DNA of 64,000 bases from Eublepharis macularius (lineage: Eukaryota; Chordata; Lepidosauria; Squamata; Eublepharidae), in contig NC_072795.1 of assembly GCF_028583425.1 (NCBI RefSeq), forward strand, positions 4,983,001-5,047,000, given 5' to 3'. The number at the start of each line of letters is the position of its first letter. Position 1 is the stretch's first letter. The notes under the pieces are model-generated. The model made no database searches. It was given only the letters and a program-made list of their open reading frames with translations, and was not told where the DNA came from. The translations under genes and the position numbers were made by a program. Below are positions 20,681-32,167 of this stretch, in pieces.

Positions 20681-20775
20681 TTACGAAAATTTCAAATCTA
20701 TGAACACTCGTGACTATTCATCCTTAGTCAAACCTCGCACAACCACAAATGAAACATGCAAACAACTTATTCCGT

Positions 20776-20900
20776 CGTATTGTCGAAGGCTTTCACGGCC
20801 GGAGAACGATGGTTGTTGTGAGTTTTCCGGGCTGTATTGCTGTGGTCTTGGGCTGTATTGCCAAGACCACGGCAATACAGCCCGGAAAACCCACAACAAC
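20776..20900 (+). mobile_element. Short Penelope-type terminus, copy A, 13-bp duplication
   Basis: The 125-bp insertion starts attgtcgaaggctttcacgg and folds back on ttttccgggctgtattgc. It is flanked by the direct repeat caacttattccgt (20763-20775 and 20901-20913). From memory the sequence is like Penelope-like element termini; the class is inferred. Confidence 0.65.
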
Positions 20901-21454
20901 CAACTTATTCCGTTGTTTGGTTCATCATGATACATCTTATCCTCCTAATCGATAACAAAATAAAGCTCTTAATCTTGTGCAATATCAAAAGAATCCACAC
21001 AGATAACCTGAATTACTGACTCAACAGACATATAACATAGGAATGTCAATATTGTACCATGCAGCAGTTGATTTTATTGTTATCTTTAATGTTATTGTTT
21101 ATCTTTAATGTTATCATTGTTTATAAGAAGTTAAAATCAATTTTAATAAATGTTTTAAAAAAGCAGTTTCTACTAGCTGAAGTTCTGGAGGGTGAAAACA
21201 CACTTCTGAAATTACACATACATGGAGATATATGCATAGGTGGCTGGGTCCTACCTTGTCCCCCTCTGATGCAAGAGAGAGAAGGGGGCTCTTTGGACCC
21301 ACAAGGTTATGATGGGAATTTGCCTTGCATGGATGGGGGTGCCATAAGAGTGGGAGGGGCTAGGAGAACAGAAAAGCTGTCATGAGCCAATCCCATGGGC
21401 CAGACTGCTGCTTCCATTTTATCCCTTACCCTCACCAGTAAAAAGATAAAAGTA

Positions 21455-21735
21455 GTCCCCTGTGCAAGCACCGAGTCATTACTGACTCATGGGGGGAACA
21501 TCACATCACAACGTTTTCTTGGTAGACTTTTTGTTATGGGGTGGTTTGCCATTGCCTTCCCCAGTCATCTGCACTTTACCACCAGGAAACTGGGGACTCA
21601 TTTTACCGATCTCAGAAGGATGGAAGGCTGAGTCAATCTTGAGCTGGCTTCCGCCAGGATCGAACTCAGGTCGTGAGCAGAGCTTGGGCAGCAGTACTGC
21701 CGCTTACCACTCTGTGCCACGGGGCCCTCACCAGA
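21455..21735 (-). mobile_element. tRNA-derived SINE (full head)
   Basis: On the minus strand, box A TGGCACAGAGTGGTAAGC lies near 21720-21703 and box B GAGTTCGATCC near 21669-21659, 50 bases apart as in tRNA promoters. It is a common squamate SINE with tail tggtttgccattgccttcc (plus-strand wording). Confidence 0.75.
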
Positions 21736-21789
21736 TCAGACCATAAATAAGTCTGAGTTTTTGCTATTTTAGAACAGGCACCGCCAATG

Positions 21790-22315
21790 GGGAAGGGACA
21801 TGGAGAAACGACGACAGACTGAGGGGTGACATGATAGAGGTTTACAAGATTATGCACGGGATAGAGAAGGTAAAGAAAGAAGTATTTTTCTCCCTTTCCC
21901 ACAATACAAGAACACGTGGGCGCTCAATGAAATTGCTGAGCAGTCAGCTTAGAACGGAGAAAAGGACGTACTTCTTCACCCAAAGGGTGATTAACACATG
22001 GAATTCACTGCCTCAGGAGGTGGTGGCAGCTTCAAGCATAGACAGCTTTAAGAGGGGATTGGATACACATATGGAGCAGAGGTCCATCAGTGGCACTTAG
22101 CTACAAGGTATAGATGGCACTCTCTGTCTAGGGCAGTGATGCTCTGTATTCTTGGTGTTTGGGGGGGGGCAATCAGTGGGAGGGCTTCTAGTGTCCCTTC
22201 CCCACTGGCAGACCTCCTGAGGACACCTGGGTTTTTTTGGCCACTGTGTGACACAGAGTGTTGGACTGGATGGGCCATTGGCCTGATCCAACATGGCTTC
22301 TCTTATGTTCTTAAT
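21790..22315 (+). mobile_element. CR1-type LINE 3' end
   Basis: Translates as MIEVYKIMHGIEKVKKEVFF, then RTEKRTYFFTQRVINTWNSL and PQEVVAASSIDSFKRGLD, the typical last ~80 residues of CR1-group reverse transcriptases. The 3' UTR then ends in the same tail as at 1-80. Confidence 0.75.
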
Positions 22316-22475
22316 TCCCTGGAAGATGATTAATCCTTCCATTGTACATAAATAACCGTTTAGGTGATTTCACCATTTAGGATCAAGTGCTGGAACTCAG
22401 CCTGCTTCTGCAGCTGGCTGACAACAGCCCACCATGCAGTCATGGGAGGGCAAGGTGCAAGGGCAGAGGAAGGTT
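22309..22475 (+). repeat. Duplicated segment, copy 2 (partner at 79-262)
   Basis: See the entry at 79-262. The similarity continues well past the LINE tail and ends near 22475. From here to about 23340 I see no gene or clear repeat. Confidence 0.65.
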
Positions 22476-23344
22476 TTCTTATTTTCACCCACCACGAGTC
22501 AGAGGTTCTGGAGTCTCTCTGTGCGGCAGCCACAGCAATGCTAAAGCGCCCATGTGCCTATTGTGATGGTCCTTCCTGCAAAGCAGGCCATCTTCCTTTG
22601 AGCTAATGACACACCCTAGGCCGGATGTTCCAAGGCTGTACGTGGGCAGAAGGTATCTTAACTAGACCAGACATATGCTCCGGGCATCCGTAAGGTCTGG
22701 CAGCTCACATTCCCTGGGCTTGGCATAAGAAGACAGAAAAGAGCTGGCCTGGCCTAGTGATTAAAAAACAGGAGAGAACTGATTCTGGAGAAGGTACACT
22801 TTGCTCCGTACATACCCCTCCCCACCCATCCAATTGCCTTTTAAGATATCCTGCAACCCGTGGCACCGTAGTTTGGGATCGTCGGCCGGTGACGGCCAGC
22901 CCTTCTGTTCAAGGCACTGCAGAGTCTGTCTCTCCCGGATGCTGGAAGAGCTCTGCCACAGAGAAACGGAGAGCATGTCCTAACCTAGCCCTGCATCACG
23001 GGGAGGGAGCAGCACTAACGGCACGTACGACCTTCCTCCTCCTTCACAGCCGCTAAGCTGCCTTCCAGAGCTGCCTTCGGGTTGATTTAGGAGGGGTGCT
23101 GGGCGACGTCAAGGCTGAAATGGCTTTTCTGCCCTTGGGTGGCTGTGAGGCGGAATGGGAACTCAGCAGACACCAGCGGAGGGAGGGAGGCGCTGATGTG
23201 ATTAATGAGAAGTGTTTTCTCCATTTCTGAGGATGAAGGGAAGATCATTTGTCTTGCATGTGTTGCCCTGGGATGCGAGAGCAGGCGTGGCCAGCTGCAG
23301 ATTTCTACTCTCTTGCTCAGCATTAGAGGGTACCAGATCTATGG

Positions 23345-24045
23345 CATTTGTTTATTTATTTATTTGTTTGTTTCAACTTTCTATTCCGCCCTCCCCATGA
23401 GACGGCTCAGGGCGGATACAAAACACAATAAAAACAACATATTAAAATACAATAAAAATCCATACACATTTAAAACAGGATGGTGGACAGCCTTCAGAGG
23501 GAGGGTTAAGATTTTATACACCCCCTTTTTTTTCAGACCGGCAGAAGCCCAGCCTCAGCCATATGCCTGGCAGAACAACTCTGTCTTGCAGGCCTGGTGG
23601 AAGGATAGTAAGTCCTGCCGGGCCCTGATCTCAGCAGACCGAGCGTTCCACCAGGTGGGAGCCAGGACCGAAAAGGCCCTGGCTCCAGTCGAGGCTAGGT
23701 GGGCCTCCTTGGGGCCAGGGACCACCAACAGCTGTTTGTCCCCTGATCAGAGTGTCCTCTGGGGAATATATGGGAGAGACGGTCCCGTAGATATGCTGGT
23801 CCCAGTCCACACAGGGCCTTATAGGTCAATACCAGAACCTTGAATCTAATCTGGTACTCCACTGGCAACCAATGCAGCTCACGTAAGAACAGTGTTATAT
23901 GTGCCTTCTTTGGCACTCTTGTAATAACACACACCGCTGCATTTTGTACCAGCTGTAATCTCCGGGTCAGGCTCAAGGGCAGCCCCACATAGAGTGAGTT
24001 ACAGTAATCTAGCCTAGAGATGACCGTTACTTGGATCACTGTAGT
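23345..24045 (-). mobile_element. L2-type LINE 3' fragment
   Basis: Minus-strand translation of 23695-24039 contains VISRLDYCNSLYVGLPLSLT, RRLQLVQNAAVCVITR and LRELHWLPVEYQIRFKVL, the standard L2 reverse-transcriptase C-terminus. The 3' UTR ends at the T-rich stretch near 23345. Confidence 0.85.
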
Positions 24046-24299
24046 TAAGTCAGGTAAGGGAAAAGTTTAAACTGACCACTGAGATTGCTTTCCCCTTGAT
24101 CCAGGAAAATACAAAAAAAAAAACACACCTGGGGAAATGATCCTAATAGTATCTAATGATGCCTAATAAACAATCAATAATTACACAATCAGTTTTATAA
24201 GAAGTGCTCAGTGAATTACAAAATTCAAATATATATATATATACAATTCAAGAATCCATCATACTGAATCAATACAGGAAACAACATATCCCTCTTACA

Positions 24300-24640
24300 A
24301 CAGACCGTAGCCTACAAACACTCTCTCAACATTGAATATAGTCTCTTGTTAATAAGGTGAAATGTCCACAATCTCCAAATGTCAAAATGTTGAGGAGCCC
24401 CACGTCGCCGTCTGTTCAAGGGAAAGCGGGTATCTTGAAAGGTGAGAGAAGTCCATACAAGGTAGCAACAACTTCTGATACACTTTTTGTCTTTATCTCT
24501 CTCAGCAGGTGGGAAAAGGTAGAAAACAGCCCTACAAGTGGCCGGCAAAGATTTTCTGCTTGTTTCACCCCACAAGAACTTCCTCAGGAGCCAACAGAGA
24601 ACCCACCACTCAATATTCAACTACAACAACAGAGAATCTC
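24300..24640 (-). repeat. Possible Penelope-like terminal fragment
   Basis: The minus strand has ctcctgaggaagttcttg-gggtgaaac, with the order CTGAGGA ... GAAAC as in hammerhead-type Penelope termini, but stem II pairing is poor. Low confidence. The bases to 25105 hold nothing clear. Confidence 0.3.
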
Positions 24641-25109
24641 ATGTGCGGTTGATTCTGTGCACAACGAGGTCGGTCAGAATGGGCATTCTACCCACTCCCT
24701 TCATCCAGGTATTTCAGTTGGAAGAAAGCCCCCCTTAAGTTTATTTATGCCAATAGAAGCCTTTTAAAAGCCCCCTTTTTCCAACACCCCAGGAGCGGCA
24801 TTCTGCAGTCTGTACTGTATTCGAAACCGGATGACAAAGCTAGCAAGAGAAAAGCAAGACTAAAGGAAAGGGTCTGAAATTCAGGAAGGTTTGGAGACAG
24901 GGCCATTTCAAGATACTTGTTTGTCACACGACATGAGGAAACAATCTACAGCACCAGTACTCGGTCCTCAGTTTACAAACAGGCACACTTGCAATTACCC
25001 TCCACCCAAAAGGTCCCATTTACGTCCATCTCCTGCACTTCAGGGAGGCTTGTAGCTTCCCCATTCCCCTGGTGGCAGCTGTTTTGGGTGGCAGCCACCT
25101 CTCACCGAT

Positions 25110-25595
25110 ATCTCTCTCTGGGAACCAAGATCAAGAAAATCCAAACTCTGGTATTCCCCATTACGATGTATGGATGTGAAAGTTGGACGGTGAAGAAAGC
25201 TGATGAGAAGAAAATTGATTTATTTGAAATGTGGTGCTGGAGGAGAGTTTTGCGGATACCAAAAAGACAAATGGATGGCCAAAAAGACAAATAAGGGGGT
25301 ACTAGATCAAATCAAACCTGAATTTGCCCTAGAAGCTAAAATGACAAAACTGAGGCTATCGTACTTTGGTCACATCAAGAGAAGACAAGATTCTCTGGAA
25401 AAGTCAATAATGCTTGGAAGGCAGTTGGAAAAGAAGATGACCCAAAATGAGATGGCTTGACTCAATCAAAGAAGCCGCGTCCTCCAGTTTGCAGGACCTG
25501 AGCAAGTCTGTTAATGATAGGATGTTTTGGAGGTCTTTCCTTCATAGGGTCGCCATAGGTCAGAGGTCACTTGACAGCACATAACACACACACAC
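25110..25595 (+). mobile_element. BovB LINE 3' fragment
   Basis: Translates as FPITMYGCESWTVKKADEKK, FEMWCWRRVLRIP, then LEAKMTKLRLSYFGHIKRRQ and DSLEKSIMLG. It ends with the 3' UTR phrase ttgacagcacataacacaca. A short internal repeat of gacaaatggatggcc and a frameshift make it defective. Confidence 0.88.
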
Positions 25596-25956
25596 CTATT
25601 ACCCACAAGCTCTATGGGTCAAGGGCCTTCCCCACTTTCTTGCAATGTGGGGCGTGTACCACGTTGGGGAACGATGCTCAGAAGAGCCACTACTTTTAAA
25701 GGCACTACGGCATCCGCTGCTAGAAGTCTCCATGTTTTCCTCAGCTAACCCACTTCCGGTTTCATTCCCTCTATCTTTTTCTTTTTCTCACACCAAAGCC
25801 AGACCACAGGCTGTTCAATTCTCACACATCCACTGACCCTAAGTAGGTGGTAGCCCTGTGCTCAGGGAATGCCTGAGAAAAAAAAGATCCGTACCTGGAT
25901 ATATGTGCGTTTTAGACTGCATTCAGCTATATATGGTTTGAAAATAACATAAGAAT

Positions 25957-26510
25957 TGTGTGTGTGTGTGCATTATGTGCCGTCAAGTCGTCTCCGACCT
26001 ATGGCGACCCTATGAATGAAAGACCTCCAAAACTTTCTATCTCGAACAGACCTACTCAGATTCTGCAAACGGGAGGACGTGGCTGCTTTTATTGAGTCAA
26101 ACCATCTCGTTTTAGGTCTTCCTCTTTTCCTGCTGCCTTCCACTTTTCCCAGCATTATTGACTTTTCCAGAGAATCTTGTCTCCTCATGATGTGACCAAA
26201 GTATGATAGCTTTAGTCTTGTCATTTCAGCTTCTAGGGAGAATTCAGGCTTGATTTGATCTAGTCCCCACTTATTTGCCTTTTGGGCTGTCCATGGTATC
26301 CGCAAAACTCTCCTCCAGCACCACATTTCAAATGAATCAATTTTCTTCCTGCCAGCTTTCTTCACCGTCCAACTTTCACATCCATACATGGCAACGGGGA
26401 ACACCATAGTTCAGATTATCTTGATCTTGGTTCCCAGAGAGACCTCTTTATCTTTAAGGATCTTATCTAGCTCCCTCACAGCTGCTTTTCCAAGTCTCAA
26501 TCTCAGTGCA
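25957..26510 (-). mobile_element. BovB LINE 3' fragment, opposite orientation
   Basis: The longest BovB piece here. Minus-strand translation of 25973-26407 gives MVFPVAMYGCESWTVKKAGR, SFEMWCWRRVLRIPWTAQK, then SLEAEMTRLKLSYFGHIMRR and SFIHRVAIGRRRLD. Homology to the family continues to about 26510. The (TG)n tail is at 25959-25970. Confidence 0.9.
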
Positions 26511-26699
26511 TATACAGAGAAAATTCAAAGGCACAAGGTACATGGATTGCATGTGCAGTCCCTGTAATAGGGCTGGTGTCTGGCTCTATATACTATCTGG
26601 TCAAAGCCCCGTCAGCCAATCAATATCCACCACATCCTAGCCAACCAATGAGAGTGGGTAGAATGCCCACTAGCTGACCCATCATTTATGGCCTATTTG

Positions 26700-26800
26700 G
26701 ACGCCTCTATAAATCTGCCATTTTTTCCAAGGGAACTGTAGGCTGGAGATCAGTCTTAATTCTGGGAGAACTCCAGGTGGCATCTGGAGATTGGCAACCT
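26700..26800 (+). repeat. Fragment of the GTTGCCA-type short repeat
   Basis: Contains ggctggagatcagtcttaat and ends in tggagattggcaacc, as in the full copy at 32785-33005. Confidence 0.6.
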
Positions 26801-27079
26801 TACATGAGCAAGGGTGCGGGCTTGGCCCTGGCCCCTCCGGATCCTGGCTCCCTGGTACTGAAGGGCTCAGCCCTTGACCATAGAGGAAAGGATGGGCGGT
26901 TCTTCTGACTCAATTTTGTCCTGCAGATGGAGCTATAGCTCTGCTGGTTGGGTTTTCTATACCGCCTACCTCCAATCTGTGGTTCCCTCTTTGCACAGGG
27001 GATTGCTAATTATCAGCAACTGGGGTGGCTACTGGTGCTTTTGATACCATGCAGGGAAAAAACATATGTGGGGAAGGCA

Positions 27080-27640
27080 TAGTTTCTACGCATTTTTTAA
27101 TTAAAAGGTTCCTTTTTTTTAATTAAAATCTTTATATAATTAAAAACAAACCTAAACGGGTACAATTACATATATACTAATAAAACAAACAAAAACAACT
27201 AATCAACATACAAAAATATACATAATACAGGAAAAAAACAACAAAAAGAATCAAACCTAAACTAAAAGATTTCCAATTTTCTCCAAAAACAAATATTTGT
27301 ATCATGTCAAATCTATACTTTCTCTATGTAATGATCAACAGCTCTCTTTTTCCTAATTTTAAAAACCCTTAATCCAGAAATCATCAAATAGCCTATGAAG
27401 GGTTTCCGTTAATCAACAAACAAACTTATTGACTGTATTCTAATCAGTGAAGTAAGCGTTGCCAGCTCAACCAGTTCCATCATTTTTGTCAACCATTCCT
27501 CCATTGTAGGAAGAGTCGAATTCTTCCCATTTTGAGCCTATTTCCACTTTTCCATGAAGTCTTTGGAACAACCTCTTAGTTCTCGTGTATGAATGAACTG
27601 AAATGCTTATTCTTGCCCTGTTTATCCTCTCCCCTTTCTT
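27080..27640 (-). mobile_element. L1-like LINE fragment, antisense
   Basis: T-rich start then an A-rich 3' UTR-like stretch read in antisense, followed by accattcctccattgtagg-type sequence that recurs in squamate L1-like repeats (from memory). No ORF. Confidence 0.4.
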
Positions 27641-27847
27641 ACTTCTGTCTCTTCCCCACCCTCCCACGAATTTCAGATTGGAAATCCATCAGAACAGAGA
27701 ACTGCCTTCTAGTTTGTTACTCTGTACAGTGCTGTGCATTGTATGAATTCACAATAATATTTTCTGATAACTGTTGGTATGGATTGTATTTTCACCTTAA
27801 CTTCTGGTTAGTTCTTATGGATGTTGATATTAAGTATTGTAGTTCAT

Positions 27848-27955
27848 GAATGCACTTTATGCACTTTATGCACTGTTATGTTATGCACTTTATGCACTGA
27901 TATGTTATGCACTTTATGCACTTTATGCACTGTTATGTTATGCACTTTATGCACA
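27848..27955 (+). repeat. Minisatellite of tatgcacttt units
   Basis: About ten head-to-tail variants of atgcactttatgcactgtta over ~105 bases. From here to 28760 I see nothing else beyond LINE-like AT-rich sequence. Confidence 0.9.
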
Positions 27956-28762
27956 GTAGCACTTTTCACTATGATATTTATTCTGAATGATTGATTTATT
28001 ACAGTTCTAATTGCAATATCTGTGGCTGACTATCCTTGGGAAAGGGGTTTCCCTTTTGTTGGTAGCTGCATTATTCCCAAGAATGCCTCTCCTTTTGTTT
28101 TTTATTAGGTTCTCCTTGTTACCAGATTGCCTAATATAGATCTTGTTGTGCTTTTTAGATGCAAAATATATTTATGAAACTGTAGAACGGAATGGAGAGA
28201 CTGGAAAGAAACCTTTCTCCACTCCCCTAATACTAAAACTCACGGACTCCTAATGAAATAAATTGGCTTTAAGTTCTCAGAACAGATTCAAGGGAGGCAC
28301 GTTTCCCAAGCCAGGGAAAATTAACTTATGACATTTAATGCTAAAAGTTGGGATGATGATAGCTCTAAAGAAGGGCTAATTCACAGAGGGCAGGCCTGTT
28401 TGACAGCTAAATGCAACCTCCAAATCAGGGGCCGCGGACCTCCAAATTCATTTATCGGATGGCTCCTGCCTTTCATGCCATTGGCCAATGCTGGAAATAG
28501 CATGCTGGGCCTGGTGGGGTTTTTGGTCTGATCCTGCAAGACTCTTCCTACAGTTTTCCTCTGCACTGGCTCAAGGATCTGCAGTGCCAGTGCAGATCCG
28601 TTCACAATTCACACGTGCAAACTGGCTGCTTGACTTTCTGCGATTGCTTCCAGGCTGGGTATGGGATTGAGTGGGAATATGTCTGTACAAGCCAAAATCT
28701 TTTGCATGCTTGTAGCAGCAGCAAAAGTCACCTTTAACTCGCCTGTACCTTACTTCTTTCAG

Positions 28763-28950
28763 GTGGGTAGCTATGTTGGTCTGTAGTTGAAAAGCCAGAT
28801 TGAGTCCAATGGCACCATAAAGACCAGCTGGATTTCTAAGGTACGAGCTTTTGAGAGTCAAAGCTCCCTTTGTCAGGTATCAGGTATCTGACAAAGAGAG
28901 TTTTAACTCTCGAAAGCTCATACCTTGGAAATCTAGCTGGTCTTTAAAGT
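28763..28950. repeat. Inverted pair of short element, second hammerhead-like family
   Basis: The arms read cctgg/aaatctagctggtcttta. The + copy at 28883-28924 has stem GGTAT, core CTGACAA, hairpin GAGAGTTTTAACTCTC, GAAA, GCTC, and closing ATACC. Confidence 0.65.
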
Positions 28951-29078
28951 GGGACTGGGTCCGGAACTTGCTCTATAGCTTACCTATTACCTGTAATGTG
29001 CTGCTTTCCATGGTCATAGATCCAGAGGAGTTAGCCATGTTAGTCTGTAGTTGTAAAATAGTAAAGAGTCCAGTAGCA

Positions 29079-29218
29079 CGATGGTTGTTGTGGATTTTCC
29101 GGGCTGTATCGCCATGGTCTTGGCACGAGCATGTCGCGGTCTTGCCAAGACCACAGCGATACAGCCCGGAAAATCCACAACAACCATCATTCTCCAGCCG
29201 TGAAAGCCTTCGACAATA
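29079..29218 (-). mobile_element. Short Penelope-type terminus, copy B, 12-bp duplication
   Basis: Same element as 20776-20900 in the opposite orientation, 140 bp, folding on ttttccgggctgtatcgc. It is flanked by agtccagtagca (29067-29078 and 29219-29230), so it landed inside the short element of the previous entry. Confidence 0.7.
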
Positions 29219-29271
29219 AGTCCAGTAGCACCTTTAAGACTAGCCAACTTTATTGTAGCATAAGCTTTCAA

Positions 29272-29541
29272 GTGATGATAATAATAATAAAAACATTCGA
29301 TTTATATACCGCCCTTCAGGACAACTTAATGCCCACCCAGAGCAGTTTACAAAGTATGCTACTATTATCCCCACAACAAAACACCCTGTGAGGTGGGTGG
29401 GGCTGAGATTGCTCTGAGAGAGCTGTGACTAGCCCAAGGTCACCCAGCTGGCTTCAAGTGGAGGATTGGGGAATCAAACCCAGCTCTCCAGATTAGAGTC
29501 CCGCGCTCTTAACCACTGCACCAAACTGGCTCACCAAACTG
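29272..29541 (-). mobile_element. Full-length tRNA-derived SINE
   Basis: On the minus strand it starts gagccagtttggtgcagtgg, with box A TGGTGCAGTGGTTAAGAG and box B GGTTTGATTCC. The body has gaccttgggctagtcacagc and the tail gggcggtatataaatcgaat followed by (ATT)n. Confidence 0.85.
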
Positions 29542-30311
29542 CATGGCTTCTGACGAAGAGAGCTGTGGTTCTCAAAAGCTTATGCTGCAATAAAGTTGGT
29601 GGGTCTTAAAGGTGCTACTGGACTCTTTATTATCTGTAAGCAATCTCTGTGAGCTGTCTGATTTTCATTGAGGTTTTTGAAGAAGTGAATGATTGGTGTG
29701 TACAAATGGGCTTGACTCTTGTGGGATGACAAAAAGTGTTTGCCTGGTTCATACACTTGTTTCAAAAGAGGAACACAGGGGTGCACACATGGATGGCACA
29801 CAAACAAGTTGTGTACGACTGTATAAAAGTGAGTGGATGACAACCCACAACCCATCTACAAGGCAAACAGGGAAAAAACGACTCCCCTGTTTGCAATAGA
29901 AAAGAGTAGCGGAAGCAGAGAGGATTTGGATGGATGCCTGCTCCACCAATTTAGCGCCCACGCTGTTCACCGCTTGGGGAGTGGTGGAGGGAGGGGGTTT
30001 TATCCTGAGGAGCTTATTTGTTTTACAGCCAGGCTTCTGGAATCACATTCTGGAGCCTGATGAAGTTATCAAACGTGACAGCTCAAGTTCCAGGGGAACA
30101 GCAGAGGCGAGTCCGGGCAGAGGCGTGAGATCATCCTCCCGATGTTTTTCTCTTCAACCGTCAGAGGCGGCCGACAGAAGCTCCTCTCTTCTTTGTGAGC
30201 GTTCCCATCTGTAAGAGAAACAGAGGAGAAGCCTGAAAGCTCTTGTCTCTTGCGCTGTTGTGTGTGTGAAATTCCTGGGTGGGATTTAATCAAGTGCGGA
30301 TCTTTTTCTAA

Positions 30312-30443
30312 TGTCAGATCTGTGGCTAAATAATAATTGTAATCCAAAGTGCAGCTTTGGAATCCATCTTCTCCGGCTTAGGCATTGGAAAAATGTGATT
30401 CGTAACAAAATGTCAGATCTGTGGCTAAATAATAATTGTAATC
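30312..30443 (+). repeat. 34-bp direct duplication, 97 bp apart
   Basis: atgtcagatctgtggctaaa and the next ~14 bases occur at 30311 and 30408. The rest of 29640-31010 has no feature I recognise. Confidence 0.85.
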
Positions 30444-31013
30444 CAGACTACCTTCTGCAATCAGACAAGAGTCCGTTGTTTCCAAAAGATTTACTGAAAA
30501 ATGCAACCATTATAGTCCACTGGCCCAGATGCAATATCTGGGCTGGTACACGTGTATTGTTACGAATGACAGGCAAAGCATAAGGTACAAAGTATCAGAT
30601 CCCAGCAGACCCAACCTCCCCCATAGTTCTCAAAACAATCTCTTTGAAGCTGAGAAAGCGAAAGTTTCCCAAGGCTGGAAAAGCGGTAGCCAAAACAATC
30701 CTCTTCTGTGAGATAGCTGCTTGGAACATCCTGGCACCTGTGAATAAAGCACTTAGAATACTGAAAGGATTAATATGGAGTCCCTTTGGTTACACGCACA
30801 GGAATAACATTCCAACCCTGACATCTAAAACCTAAAAAAAGGGACCAGTCCGCTGGGATGGCCTCATATACAAGTCATTGAAACCAAGCAGAGCTGTGCA
30901 AATGCAGACTTGTGGATGAAAGGCAGGCCACGCTGGATCAGATGAAGGATGTATGAACTCCAACCATTCAAATCTCTCCGAAGATATTCCTTTCACAACT
31001 CTTAAAAGACTTG

Positions 31014-31126
31014 CAGTGAAATCCTAAGCAAAGTTACTCCCATCTAAGCCCAATGGGCTTGGACTGGAAGTGAAGTGGTCCCAATGGGCTTAGACTGGAG
31101 TAACTCTGTTTAGGATTTCATTGCCA
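31014..31126. repeat. Palindromic MITE (GCAATCCTAA-type)
   Basis: Arms gaaatcctaagcaaagttac and the complementary gtaactctgtttaggatttc. A second full copy is at 58045-58130 and a half copy at 45050-45095. Confidence 0.7.
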
Positions 31127-31162
31127 TTCTCCACACACACACGCAAAATTTAAATTGTCATT

Positions 31163-31380
31163 TATAGATTTGCCAACCTCCAGGCAGGGCCTGGAGATCT
31201 CTCAGAATTACAACTGCTTTCCAGACTAGAGATCAGTTCCCCCCGGAGGAAATGGTTGCTTTGGAGGGTGGACTCTTTGGCGTTATACCTAGATGAGGTC
31301 ACTTCCCTCCCCAAACCACACCCTCTCCAGACTCCACCCCCCAAATATCCAGGAACCTGGGGAAGGCAGAGTTTGGAGAG
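31163..31380 (-). repeat. GTTGCCA-type short repeat
   Basis: Antisense to the full copy at 32785-33005, running from tgccaacctccaggcagggc to the ccaccccc-aaatatccagg stretch. Confidence 0.65.
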
Positions 31381-31507
31381 GGGAAGAAGCTCCCAAGAGA
31401 TGTCATGCCAGAGTCCAAACTCTAACGCTTCTGTTTTCTCCAGGGGAATTGATCTCTGTGGTTTGAACTGGAGATCAGTCATAATTCTGGGAGTGGAGTT
31501 AAGGGCC

Positions 31508-32122
31508 AGGTGGGGAAATTCCTGGAGATTTGGGGGTGGAGTCTTGGGCAGGGTGTGGTTTGGGAAGGGAAGTGGCCTCATCAAGTATGATGCCGTAACC
31601 ATTATATCTCTGAAAAACTATATGATAAACTATATCAAGCAGAACGTTTCCTGAACACAACGAACTTTATTGAGAAATGGTTCCCTTTCTTTGATTACTT
31701 AGAAACTAATAGTTCTCTACCTGGATTAAAAATCTTTAATTTATACACAAATATGTAAGAGACATATATTGTAGCACCACGTTTGATATTGTTAACATAT
31801 TCTCCCCAAAAAAGCAATTATATAACTAGATATGTCTTCTTGTTTTGCAGAAAGCTTCACATTGTTTATATTAATTATTATTACTAATATTATTGTTATT
31901 GCTATTTATTGCTATCCATTGTTATTTATTGCTATTTACTGCTATCTCAATGTTGTTATAGATTTTACAATTTCAATAAAATTATATTTAAAAAAAAAGT
32001 ATGATACCATAGAGTCTACCTTCCAAAGCTGCCATTTCTTCCAGGGGAATGGATCTTTGTCCTCTGGAGATCAGTTGTACTTCTGGGAGATCTCCAGCCC
32101 CCACCTGGAGGCTGGCAACCCT
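31508..32122 (+). repeat. GTTGCCA-type repeat split by an L1 insertion
   Basis: Left part ends at agtatgatgcc (31585-31594). Right part resumes at agtatgatacc (31998-32008) and ends at ggaggctggcaaccc. The piece between is the L1 3' end listed next. Confidence 0.75.
31595..31996 (+). mobile_element. L1 LINE 3' end with poly(A) and target duplication
   Basis: Translates as FLNTTNFIEKWFPFFDYLET and ends FNLYTNM-stop. It is followed by a short 3' UTR, caataaaattatattt and A8. Flanks aagtatgatgcc and aagtatgatacc form a 12-bp target-site duplication with one difference. Confidence 0.8.
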
Positions 32123-32167
32123 ACCTGAGTTTTCCCAGAATTACAACCAGTCTCCATGAAAATAGTT

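Larger units (their letters stand above)
29015..29640. repeat. Inverted short element (first family) with two nested insertions
   Basis: Begins with atccagaggagttagccatg at 29021 and ends with ggtgctactggactctttat at 29610-29630. It is split by the insertion at 29079-29218 and by the SINE at 29272-29541. Confidence 0.65.

Noticed and set aside
27848..27955. CRISPR-like array
   Set aside because: Units are contiguous with no unique spacers, and the genome is eukaryotic.
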